From: Maritalea sp049801075
GTDB taxonomy: Bacteria > Pseudomonadota > Alphaproteobacteria > Rhizobiales > Devosiaceae
Direction of reading: 5' to 3'
Length of the DNA stretch: 64,000 bases
Assembly: GCF_049801075.1 (NCBI RefSeq)
Contig: NZ_JBNAGG010000002.1
Location: 1 to 64,000, forward strand
Shown piece by piece: positions 16,455 to 24,210 of this stretch. Under the pieces are notes generated by a model. That model worked only from the letters and a program-made list of their open reading frames with translations. It was not told where the DNA came from and made no database searches. The position numbers were made by a program, and so were the translations under genes. The stretch's first letter is position 1. The number at the start of each line of letters is the position of its first letter.

Positions 16455-17607
16455 TCTGAGAATTGTGCAACATGATCGCGTGATTGAGCGCGGCGCGGTG
16501 CGGATTGATAATGGCATGATTGCTGAAATCCGCGAAGAACCTGTAGCTGGCGGTATTGCTGGCGATGGCCTGGCGCTTATGCCGGGCTTTATTGATATGC
16601 ATGGGGACATGATTGAGCGCGAGCTGGAGCCGCGCCCACGAGTCAATATGCCTGCTGAAATTGCATTCCGCGAGTTGGATCGTCGCTTGGCGGGTGCTGG
16701 TGTTGTCACTGCTTATGCTGCCGTTTCTTTCACCACAGGTGCTGCCGCTGGTGAAATGCGCTCGTTTGAACATACGGGCCAAGTGATCCGCGACTTATGT
16801 GCCGTGCGTGACAAGTTGAATGTGGACCACCGCATTCATGCGCGTTTTGACATCACGCTGGAAAATGCGTTGAGCGTTATTCGCGGTTTGATTGAAGATG
16901 ACGCGCTGGATTTGGTGTCGCTGATGGATCATACGCCGGGCCAAGGCCAGTATCGCGATATTGAGCGACATATTGAACATGTGGCGCATATGCGCGGCAT
17001 TTCCCGCACTGAGGCACAGGCGCTGGTGGAGCGCAAGATTGCAGATCGCACGCGCCCGGAAGATGTGTTGACCGCGACATTGCGCGAAATTTCAGATTTG
17101 TGCAAAGCGCACAAGGTGATCATGGCCAGCCATGATGACGATACGGTTGAAAAAGTCGCGTTGATGAACGCGTTCGGCGTGGCGATTTCCGAATTTCCGG
17201 TGGACATGATCGCGGCGAAAGAAGCCCATGCTTGTGGCTTGGCTAATGCGATGGGTGCGCCGAATGCGCTGCGTGGCCAGTCTTATTCCGGCAATTTGTC
17301 GGCGCGTCAGGCACATGAAGCTGGCGTGTTGGACATTTTGGCATCTGACTATCACCCAAGTTCAATTTTGCCTGCGATTTTGATTTTGGCGCAAACTGAT
17401 CCGAACGGATTGCCCGGTGCGGTGCGCTTGGCGACAGCCAACCCGGCCAAAGCGCTGGGTCTGATTGATCGGGGCCGCATCGAAGTGGGGCAAAAAGCTG
17501 ATCTGGTGATCGCGGAGACGGATGGCATGGGGCACATTGTGACCAGCATGCGCAATGGCCGTGTGATCTATTCTGATGGGGTTGTTGGCCTCAACAAAGC
17601 GGCCTGA
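16441..17607 (+). CDS. phnM: Ribose 1-phosphonate triphosphate pyrophosphohydrolase PhnM
   Basis: This is a 388-residue amidohydrolase-superfamily enzyme. The metal motif is His54-x-Asp56 in GFIDMHGDM; later metal or catalytic segments include MDHTPGQGQY, ASHDDDT and ASDYHPSS. PhnM removes pyrophosphate from alpha-D-ribose 1-methylphosphonate 5-triphosphate to give the PhnJ substrate. Length and motifs are normal. It is the last gene of the first phn block and is followed by a strong hairpin. No phnN or phnP follows, as is common elsewhere. Confidence 0.95.
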   Translation: MWLSDLRIVQHDRVIERGAVRIDNGMIAEIREEPVAGGIAGDGLALMPGFIDMHGDMIERELEPRPRVNMPAEIAFRELDRRLAGAGVVTAYAAVSFTTGAAAGEMRSFEHTGQVIRDLCAVRDKLNVDHRIHARFDITLENALSVIRGLIEDDALDLVSLMDHTPGQGQYRDIERHIEHVAHMRGISRTEAQALVERKIADRTRPEDVLTATLREISDLCKAHKVIMASHDDDTVEKVALMNAFGVAISEFPVDMIAAKEAHACGLANAMGAPNALRGQSYSGNLSARQAHEAGVLDILASDYHPSSILPAILILAQTDPNGLPGAVRLATANPAKALGLIDRGRIEVGQKADLVIAETDGMGHIVTSMRNGRVIYSDGVVGLNKAA

Positions 17608-17623
17608 AAGGCTGAATAAATAT

Positions 17624-17654
17624 CGGATGAATTGGGTCTCAACCAATTCATCCG
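17624..17654 (+). terminator. Hairpin between phnM and phnC
   Basis: CGGATGAATTGG pairs perfectly with CCAATTCATCCG around the seven-base loop GTCTCAA, 16 bases after the phnM stop. There is no T tract after it, so it may act as a weak terminator or an mRNA end protector. Confidence 0.6.
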
Positions 17655-17656
17655 GA

Positions 17657-17735
17657 CTTGTGACACAAGTTTTACATTTCTGCACATAGAGCGTCATTTA
17701 GGCGCGGTATCACTTCCCTAAATCATCCGAATGAA
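17657..17735 (+). promoter_or_regulatory. phnC promoter region with Pho-like and candidate PhnF motifs
   Basis: Three elements precede phnC. CTTGTGACACAAG (17657-17669) is a perfect palindrome about one base. GTCATTTAGGCGCGG (17693-17707) repeats the Pho-box-like core found before phnF. TCATCCGAATGAA (17723-17735) repeats the candidate PhnF operator 14 bases before the start codon. The same two motifs in the same order suggest that both phn blocks are co-regulated. Confidence 0.5.
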
Positions 17736-17749
17736 AAGGGGAGGGTGAA

Positions 17750-18556
17750 ATGACCGCTCTTAATATTTCTGGACTTTCAAAGCATTTTGGCACCACCAAG
17801 GCGGTGGATAGCGCAACGCTCGACATTGAAGCTGGGCAGTTTGTGGGCGTGATTGGCCGCTCCGGTGCAGGCAAATCCACACTGCTGCGGTTGATCAACC
17901 GCTTGATCGAACCGACAGAAGGTTCTGTTTCGTTCGATGGCGTCGACATCACCAAGCTAAAAGGCAAGGCCCTGCGCCAGTGGCGGCGCGATTGCGCGAT
18001 GATCTTTCAACAATTCAACTTGGTGGACCGGTTGGATGTGATCACCAATGTGTTGATTGGCCGGGTGGCCGAGCATGGCGTTCTGTCGTCCACTGCAATG
18101 CGTTTTTCTGATGAAGAGCGCACCATGGCGGCAAAAGCGCTTGATCGGTTGGATATGGTGCCGTTTGCCTTGCAGCGAGCAGGCACCTTATCTGGCGGTC
18201 AACAGCAACGCGTCGCCATTGCCCGCGCGTTGGTTCAAAACCCACGCATTATGTTGGCGGATGAGCCAATTGCCTCGCTCGATCCGGGCAACGCAACCCG
18301 CGTGATGGATGCGCTGCGCACCATTAATGAAGAAGATAAACTTACTGTTTTGGTCAATTTGCACACGCTGGATACCGCGCGCGAATATTGCGGGCGGATC
18401 ATCGCCATGCGCCAAGGCCAAGTGATGTTTGACGGCCCAGCCCATGAGCTCACCGATGCGGTTGTGCGCGATATTTATGGCGCAGATGGCCTAGACGATT
18501 TCAACGAAGCTGTAACCTCAACATCGGTCGGCAATCGGCCACGCGTTGCAGCGTAA
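17750..18556 (+). CDS. phnC: Phosphonate ABC importer ATPase
   Basis: This 268-residue ATPase has Walker A GRSGAGKST, Q-loop FQQFNLVDR, signature LSGGQQQRVAIARAL and Walker B IMLADEPIASLDP, the PhnC pattern. It powers uptake with PhnD and the two PhnE permeases encoded next. GGGGAGGGTG precedes the ATG. It has its own promoter region, so import can be controlled apart from phnF-M. Confidence 0.95.
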   Translation: MTALNISGLSKHFGTTKAVDSATLDIEAGQFVGVIGRSGAGKSTLLRLINRLIEPTEGSVSFDGVDITKLKGKALRQWRRDCAMIFQQFNLVDRLDVITNVLIGRVAEHGVLSSTAMRFSDEERTMAAKALDRLDMVPFALQRAGTLSGGQQQRVAIARALVQNPRIMLADEPIASLDPGNATRVMDALRTINEEDKLTVLVNLHTLDTAREYCGRIIAMRQGQVMFDGPAHELTDAVVRDIYGADGLDDFNEAVTSTSVGNRPRVAA

Positions 18557-18596
18557 TTTCCAACACCTAACCAGCATATCTATCAGGAGAACCCCC

Positions 18597-19529
18597 ATGA
18601 AGTTGCTGACAAGTACTGCGCTTTTGGCGTTGATGATGACCCCTGCCTTTGTTGCCCCGGCTGCGGCAGAAGGTTGGAAAGACGATTATCAAGTTGTGAA
18701 ATTTGGTATTCTTTCTGGCGAAAACGAGCAAGACCGTTTGGAGCGCAACGAGCCTTTGCGCGAATATTTGGAAAAAGAACTGGGCGTGAAAGTCGAGATT
18801 TTCACAGCCGGCAACTATGACGGTGTGGTGCAAGCCATCGCCGCTGATCAGATCGAGATCGCCCGTTTCGGTTCATCTTCCTACGCCGCTGCTTATACAG
18901 CTACAAATGGCGGTGTGGTGCCGTTCCTTACGACAGAAAAAATGAATGGTAACACCGGGTATCGTTCCATCGTTGTAACCCGCTGCGATAGCGGCATTGA
19001 AAGCCTTGCTGATGCAAAAGGCAAAGTGCACGCTTTTGCCGACCCAGATTCAACTTCTGGCTATGCAGTGCCTTACTTCAACTTTGTTGAAAAAGAAGGC
19101 TTTAAGCCGGAAGATTATTTCTCCGCCGTTCCATTCTCCGGTTCGCATGAAGCTGGTGTGCAAGGTGTTGTGAATGGCACCTTCAACACGGCATCAACTT
19201 ATCAGAACAATGACGAAGATGGCGTTTATCAGCGCATGGAAAACAAGGGCATGATCGATGAAGGTGTGGTGTGTAAAATCTGGGAAAGCCCAGAAATTAC
19301 ATCTGGCCCTTGGACTGCTCGCGCCAATCTGCCTGAAGAGATGATTGCCGACATTTCGGACGCTATTCAATCATTCCCAGCAGCTGATCCTGAGGGCTGG
19401 AAGGTTTATTCATCGTTCGACCCTGCAGATCCAAATCCAGATAAAGGCTCAGTAAAGGTTGATCATGAGCGTTATCAATGGATCGTTGATATGCGTGAAT
19501 GGCTGCGCCAACAGCGTCGTGGCGGCTAA
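18597..19529 (+). CDS. phnD: Phosphonate ABC importer substrate-binding protein
   Basis: This periplasmic binding protein of about 310 residues has a clear signal peptide (cleavage after AAA around residue 22). Family features are KFGILSGENEQDRLERNEPLREYLEKELG, VEIFTAGNYDGVVQAI and ARFGSSSYAAAYT, which in PhnD proteins form the phosphonate pocket. AGGAGA just before the ATG at 18597 fixes the start. A stem-loop follows before the permease genes. Confidence 0.95.
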   Translation: MKLLTSTALLALMMTPAFVAPAAAEGWKDDYQVVKFGILSGENEQDRLERNEPLREYLEKELGVKVEIFTAGNYDGVVQAIAADQIEIARFGSSSYAAAYTATNGGVVPFLTTEKMNGNTGYRSIVVTRCDSGIESLADAKGKVHAFADPDSTSGYAVPYFNFVEKEGFKPEDYFSAVPFSGSHEAGVQGVVNGTFNTASTYQNNDEDGVYQRMENKGMIDEGVVCKIWESPEITSGPWTARANLPEEMIADISDAIQSFPAADPEGWKVYSSFDPADPNPDKGSVKVDHERYQWIVDMREWLRQQRRGG

Positions 19530-19547
19530 GAACTGACAAGATGGGGC

Positions 19548-19571
19548 GGGCTATGTCTTTGGGCATAGTCC
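19548..19571 (+). terminator. Intra-operon stem-loop after phnD
   Basis: GGGCTATGTC and GGCATAGTCC form a 10-base stem with two G-T pairs and the loop TTTG, followed by GTTCTTTTATT. It is placed as an attenuator that would keep the binding protein in excess over the permeases. Confidence 0.55.
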
Positions 19572-19595
19572 GTTCTTTTATTGAAGGAAGAGCAT

Positions 19596-20537
19596 ATGAC
19601 CTTGCAGGCGACCAGCATAAATGATTTGCCGCCAAGCAGCTCGGCGATGGAACAGTTTGAACAAGATTTTAATGCCCACCGACGCAGCATGCGCGTCAAT
19701 TGGGCAATTGGCAGTTTGGTCTTTTTTGTCCTGTTTGTGGTGACGGCTTGGATTGGTGACTTTTTCAAAGTGACCCAAGTGACCACCATTGATGGTGCCC
19801 GCGAATGGCAATGGATTATTTCAGCCGGATTGCCCCGGTTGGGCGAATTTATTGTGCAGACCATCCCCACTTTGACGTGGGAAAATCTGGGTGTAGATTT
19901 GGCTAATTGGTTTTGGCGCTGGCCCGTATGGATGCAGCTATTGCTCGAGACGATTTTGATTGCCTTTATGGCGACCGTGCTTGGGGTGATTGGCGGTTTT
20001 GTCCTGTCGTTCCCGGCGGCACGAAATTTGACGCCTAACAAATATGTGCTTTGGGTGTGTCGTCGCTATTTGGAAATCGCGCGCACCGTACCTGAATTGG
20101 TTTGGGCGCTGATCTTTGTGTTTTGCTTTTCAGTTGGGCCAATGGCTGGCGTGCTGGCGATTGCGCTGCATGCGACGGGTTCTCTGGGCAAGCTCTATTC
20201 TGAAGTCAATGAGAACATCGATATGCGTCCACTTGAGGGCGTGAAAGCTGCCGGGGGCAGTTGGTTCGATCAAATCCGCTATGGCGCTGTGCCGCAGGTG
20301 ATGCCGAACATCATCAGCTACACCTTGCTGCGCTTTGAGATCAATGTGCGGGCCTCCTCCATCATTGGCTATGTGGGCGCGGGCGGCTTGGGCCAAGAGT
20401 TCCGCACGGCGATGAGCTTTCAAGAATATACCGACTTGTCGGCCCTCTTTATCATCATTTTCGTCACCGTGATGGTGATTGATTTTCTATCGGAAAAACT
20501 GCGTCACCGCATTATTGGCATGGGAGAGCGCACATGA
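19596..20537 (+). CDS. phnE: Phosphonate ABC importer permease, first copy
   Basis: This permease of about 313 residues has five to six membrane helices and the EAA-type loop GVKAAGGSWFDQIRYGAVPQVMP. GAAGGAAGAG supports the ATG at 19596 over an in-frame TTG at 19581. It overlaps the second permease by four bases (ATGA). The pair probably forms a heterodimer, as in other alphaproteobacterial phn loci with two phnE genes. Confidence 0.93.
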   Translation: MTLQATSINDLPPSSSAMEQFEQDFNAHRRSMRVNWAIGSLVFFVLFVVTAWIGDFFKVTQVTTIDGAREWQWIISAGLPRLGEFIVQTIPTLTWENLGVDLANWFWRWPVWMQLLLETILIAFMATVLGVIGGFVLSFPAARNLTPNKYVLWVCRRYLEIARTVPELVWALIFVFCFSVGPMAGVLAIALHATGSLGKLYSEVNENIDMRPLEGVKAAGGSWFDQIRYGAVPQVMPNIISYTLLRFEINVRASSIIGYVGAGGLGQEFRTAMSFQEYTDLSALFIIIFVTVMVIDFLSEKLRHRIIGMGERT

Positions 20538-21391
20538 ATGTGACAGAAAAAGAAATCGCTCATTATCGCGCACAGGTGCCGCATTTATACAGCGAACCAT
20601 TGCGGGTGCGTTTACAGCGGGCTGCGGTTTGGATTGGCATTGTCGGCCTGTTTATCTACTGCCTGATCGTGTTCGATTTTTCGCCTGCACGGATTATGAC
20701 AGGTGTGGAGCGTTTTGGACGAGTACTTGGCTTTATGTTCCCGCCCTATGTTTGGACAAGCTGGTTCGAGTTTGCGCCGATCTTAGAGGGCCTTTTGGAA
20801 ACATTGGCCATTGCCTTTTTGGGCACTGTACTTGGCGCGGTCATCGCGTTTCCGCTGTCATTTTTGGGTGCGAAAAACATCAATCGCATTCCATTTCTGC
20901 GGCATACAACGCGTCGTGGTTATGATGTGATCAGAGCGTTTGAAACACTTATCCTGGCACTGATCTTTATCCGTGCATTTGGCTTGGGGCCGCTGCCGGG
21001 GATTTTGGCGATGGCTGTTTCTGAAATTGGCACATTCGCAAAACTGTTTTCCGAGGCGATTGAGAATACGTCAGAAAAGCCCGTTGATGGGGTGAAAGCC
21101 TCTGGCGGCTCGCGGTTCCAAACGGTGCGTTTTGGGGTGATGCCGCAAGTAAGCCCGGTTATTATTTCCATCCTGCTTTACAATTTTGAGTCCAATGTAC
21201 GGTCCGGTACAATTTTGGGCATTGTGGGCGCAGGCGGCATCGGCTTTTTGCTGTCGGATCGGATTTCGGCTTACAAATGGGATGAGGCATGGTCGATCAT
21301 CTTTTTGATCATCATCATGGTTTACATCATTGACTGGTTAAGCGCGAAAATTCGCAAGAAGATTATTGGTGAGTTTGGCGACACAAAATAA
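20534..21391 (+). CDS. phnE: Phosphonate ABC importer permease, second copy
   Basis: This 285-residue paralogue of the preceding gene has the loop GVKASGGSRFQTVRFGVMPQVSP and the helix VGAGGIGFLLSDRI. Its N-terminal extension is shorter and its membrane part is of normal length. It is followed by a G+C-rich hairpin at 21421-21441 and the acetyltransferase gene. Confidence 0.93.
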   Translation: MNVTEKEIAHYRAQVPHLYSEPLRVRLQRAAVWIGIVGLFIYCLIVFDFSPARIMTGVERFGRVLGFMFPPYVWTSWFEFAPILEGLLETLAIAFLGTVLGAVIAFPLSFLGAKNINRIPFLRHTTRRGYDVIRAFETLILALIFIRAFGLGPLPGILAMAVSEIGTFAKLFSEAIENTSEKPVDGVKASGGSRFQTVRFGVMPQVSPVIISILLYNFESNVRSGTILGIVGAGGIGFLLSDRISAYKWDEAWSIIFLIIIMVYIIDWLSAKIRKKIIGEFGDTK

Positions 21392-21420
21392 CGCAAAATG
21401 CCATGCGACACTGTTCTAAC

Positions 21421-21441
21421 TGGGGCGCGACCGGCGCCCCA
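21421..21441 (+). terminator. G+C-rich hairpin between phnE and the acetyltransferase gene
   Basis: TGGGGCGC pairs perfectly with GCGCCCCA around the loop GACCG. Only a short CTTTC follows, so it is more likely an attenuator or stability element than a full terminator. Confidence 0.45.
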
Positions 21442-21462
21442 CTTTCAATTAAGGGATGAAAA

Positions 21463-22071
21463 ATGAAGCAATTGAGTGAAGCGCCAACAATACACCCGGA
21501 AGCTGATCTGAAGGACTGCACTCTAGGGGCATGGACCGATGTGGGCAAAGGCACTATGATGCGCGAATGTGAAATGGGTGATTATTCCTATATCACCCAA
21601 GATTGCCATGTGGTGTGGACCAGCATTGGCAAATTTTGCTCCATTGCAAATTCGGTGCGGATTAACCCGGGCAACCATCCAACCTGGCGGGCCTTGCAGC
21701 ATCATTCAGTCTATCGCGCCGAGCAATATGATCTGGGCGACGACGACCAAGAGTTTTTTGACTGGCGCAAAGATCATTGGGTGAATATCGGTCATGATGT
21801 TTGGATTGGTCACGGGGTGACCGTGACCGCTGGGGTGACGATTGGTAACGGCGCAGTGGTTGGTGCCGGGGCGGTGGTGACGAAAGATGTCGCGCCCTAT
21901 AGTGTTGTTGGTGGCGTGCCTGCCAAACTGATTAAGCGCCGCTTCACCGAAGCGCAGGCGGAAGCGCTTGAGCAAATCGCAGTTTGGGACTGGCCGCGCG
22001 ACAAATATAAGGCCGCTATTCCGGATATTAGAGCATTAGATATTGACGCATTCATTGAAAAATATCGCTGA
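21463..22071 (+). CDS. Phosphonate-locus hexapeptide-repeat acetyltransferase
   Basis: This 202-residue left-handed beta-helix acyltransferase has hexapeptide repeats in LKDCTLGAWTDVGKG, MGDYSYITQDCHVVWTSIGKFCSIAN and DVWIGHGVTVTAGVTIGNGAVVGAGAVVTKDVAPYSVVGGVPAKLIKRRF. The catalytic-type histidine lies in NPGNHPTW. A family of this kind is recurrently attached to phn operons as a phosphonate metabolism protein; its acceptor is unknown and may be an aminophosphonate amine. AAGGGATGAAAA precedes the ATG. It overlaps the following permease gene. Confidence 0.88.
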   Translation: MKQLSEAPTIHPEADLKDCTLGAWTDVGKGTMMRECEMGDYSYITQDCHVVWTSIGKFCSIANSVRINPGNHPTWRALQHHSVYRAEQYDLGDDDQEFFDWRKDHWVNIGHDVWIGHGVTVTAGVTIGNGAVVGAGAVVTKDVAPYSVVGGVPAKLIKRRFTEAQAEALEQIAVWDWPRDKYKAAIPDIRALDIDAFIEKYR

Positions 22072-22621
22072 AGATCAAGCCTTATCGGCTGCGCCTAAAC
22101 CCAAAAAGCGCAAAATCTTCGATGGTGGAATTCTGGTTCTTGTGGCGATGACGCTGTTTGCAGCGATCGGTGTTATCGCCCAAAAGGGCCTTTGGCGTGT
22201 GGTCGAAATATTCGGCGAAACCATAGTGTTCGCGGTCACCCTGTCACCGAAAATTCTCGGCGGTGTGTTTATCGCAGCGGCGATCCCGTTGCTGGTTTCT
22301 AATGATAAAATTGCCAATATGGTCGGCGGGGAACGCGGCATTTGGGGGCTTGGGCTGGCGGCATTTCTAGGTGCGCTGATGCCGGGTGGTCCCATGATGG
22401 TTTATCCGCTGGCGGCGGGCTTTGTTGTGGCTGGCGTTGATGCTGGTGCGCTTGTTGCTTTTGTGACCGGGTGGAGCCTGTTGAATCTTAATCGCACTAT
22501 GATCTGGGAAATGTCTTTCTTGCATGCAGACTTTGTTTTGCTGCGCTTATCCATATCAGTCATCTTGCCCATTTTGTGCGGCCTCGCCGCACGGAAGATG
22601 TTTGCGGAGGCGCGAGCATGA
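22043..22621 (+). CDS. Half-size permease A of a two-gene pair
   Basis: This membrane protein of up to 192 residues has four to five helices. It contains FLGALMPGGPMMVYPLAAGF, followed by a helix starting VTGWSLLNLNRTMIWEM. The PGG motif and helix order resemble one half of the ArsP-like/DUF318 predicted permeases. There is no ATG near the start. TTG at 22043 or 22055 would overlap the acetyltransferase gene, so the true start is uncertain. Its stop overlaps the ATG of the next gene. The transported substrate is unknown; phosphonate, arsenical or metal export are all possible. Confidence 0.7.
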   Translation: MTHSLKNIAEDQALSAAPKPKKRKIFDGGILVLVAMTLFAAIGVIAQKGLWRVVEIFGETIVFAVTLSPKILGGVFIAAAIPLLVSNDKIANMVGGERGIWGLGLAAFLGALMPGGPMMVYPLAAGFVVAGVDAGALVAFVTGWSLLNLNRTMIWEMSFLHADFVLLRLSISVILPILCGLAARKMFAEARA

Positions 22622-23103
22622 ATATTTTGATCGGCACGATTGTGATTTGGGCTGGCGTTTTCTATGCGTGGCAGCGGCTCGGGCACACTGGTCAGCGAGG
22701 TGAAGCGCTGAGCGCGGCGGTTGAATTGTTAAAATTCACTTTGCCACGCATTGGCATCGCATTGTTGGGCGCAGGCCTGTTTGCGGAGCTGTTACCGCAA
22801 GATCAGGTACGGTCGGTATTGGGGAAAGAGGCGGGCTTTGGCGCTATCGTGCTGGCCAGTTTTCTCGGCCCGATCACGCCGGGTGGGGCCTTTGTTTGCT
22901 TTGCAATTGGCGCAGGCGCGCTGAAAGCCGGGGCAGCTATTGCGCCCGTTATGGCCTACACCACAGCGTGGGCGCTGTTTTCGACCAGCAAGATCCTCGC
23001 TTATGAGTTGCCATTGTTGGGTGGACGGAACTTTATGCTGCGCTTTGCCGTGACTTGGCCCATCCCGTTGTTGGTGGGCGGGATCGTTTACTTTCTAGCT
23101 TAG
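22618..23103 (+). CDS. Half-size permease B of a two-gene pair
   Basis: This 161-residue protein has four to five membrane helices. FLGPITPGGAFVCFAIGAGA and MAYTTAWALFSTSKILAYELPLLG align motif for motif with permease A (PGG, then a W-x-L helix and a charged E two turns later). The two genes therefore look like the separated halves of a duplicated permease. ATG overlaps the stop of permease A. The 3' end overlaps the convergent TIM-barrel gene by 9 bases. Confidence 0.72.
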   Translation: MNILIGTIVIWAGVFYAWQRLGHTGQRGEALSAAVELLKFTLPRIGIALLGAGLFAELLPQDQVRSVLGKEAGFGAIVLASFLGPITPGGAFVCFAIGAGALKAGAAIAPVMAYTTAWALFSTSKILAYELPLLGGRNFMLRFAVTWPIPLLVGGIVYFLA

Positions 23104-24006
23104 CTGAGCGGCAAAGTTTTGCGCGGCAGCTAAGGTTTGGCGGCCGGAATGGGCGTAGTGATTGCTTTTTAGCTCGATGATGATTCCAGCGGGCTTTTCT
23201 AGCTTGAGTGCATCGGCAATTGCCTCGAAATCGATGGTGCCAAAGCCGGGGGCAGCATGCATGTCGCCAATGCCGAAAAACAACCGTTCGCCATCACTAT
23301 CCCATTTGATGGTGGCGGGGGCGCCTGTAGAATCCGAGAAATGGATATGCCTGATATGCGGCGCCAAATCTGGCAGTTTGTCCAGTACATCATAGCCCTG
23401 CAGTGTTGCGCCTTGCTGGGCATGGCTCACATCAAAGCAAGCCACAAGGTGTGGATGATTGATGCGGGAAAGCTGGTTGGCAAGGGCGCTCAAGTTCAAG
23501 GCGTATGATGTTTCGGTGCCCGCAATATTATGGCGATTGGGGTTGAGGTTTTCATAGGCAATGGTGACGCCTAGATTTTGGGCCCGGTCGGCCAATACAT
23601 GCAAATCTTCTGCCTCTAGTGCTAACAAGTTACTGGCATTGTCGACCCAATGGCCGGGATGCACGCGGCCCGGATGCATGACCATAATTTCCGCGTCGCA
23701 TTCGGCCGCCAATTCAAGGCTGGCCATGGCGGCGCGCAAATGATGTTCAATATGCGGGCGGTCCATTAAATTGATGGCAATAGGCGCATGGAGAGAATAG
23801 GCAATTTTTTGACGCGATAGAATGTTTTTCAGTTTGGCGAGTCGATCCGGCATCAACCGACAGGCGGCCACCACATCGAGGTTTGAAGCGTTCAGTTCAC
23901 AAAAATTTGCACCCATATCCACATGCTGTGCGATACGCTTGCCTAGGGCATCAAGGTCGCCTTGTTGACCGTAATTTCCTACGCTAAACCCAACCTTTTT
24001 GCCCAT
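23095..24006 (-). CDS. TIM-barrel sugar phosphate isomerase/epimerase-like protein
   Basis: This protein of about 303 residues belongs to the xylose isomerase-like/AP endonuclease 2 TIM-barrel group: VGFSVGNYG start, MVMHPGRVHPGH, VTIAYENLN, LVACFDVSHAQQG, IRHIHFSDSTG and IIIELKSNH. The Glu, Asp, His and final Glu residues are the metal ligands of the fold. The exact reaction is unknown. The ATG at 24006 is preferred because AGGTGA lies five bases before it. It is transcribed towards the phn block, and its 3' end overlaps permease B. Confidence 0.8.
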   Translation of the reverse strand: MGKKVGFSVGNYGQQGDLDALGKRIAQHVDMGANFCELNASNLDVVAACRLMPDRLAKLKNILSRQKIAYSLHAPIAINLMDRPHIEHHLRAAMASLELAAECDAEIMVMHPGRVHPGHWVDNASNLLALEAEDLHVLADRAQNLGVTIAYENLNPNRHNIAGTETSYALNLSALANQLSRINHPHLVACFDVSHAQQGATLQGYDVLDKLPDLAPHIRHIHFSDSTGAPATIKWDSDGERLFFGIGDMHAAPGFGTIDFEAIADALKLEKPAGIIIELKSNHYAHSGRQTLAAAQNFAAQLS

Positions 24007-24210
24007 TTCATTCACCTAAGCCAAATCATGTTAAACAGGCGGCCTTTTAGGAGATTTGAATGTCACTTCGGTGACAGGTGAGATTTGGGAAATGAACCAT
24101 TGCACTTTTTGCGCATTGGGTTGAAAAGGGTTTTTGAAACGGGCTTAGCACTATGGTAGGGTTTGGCCATTAAAATCGAGCTTAAGTTAAGTGTTTGGAG
24201 TAGCAGCAAA

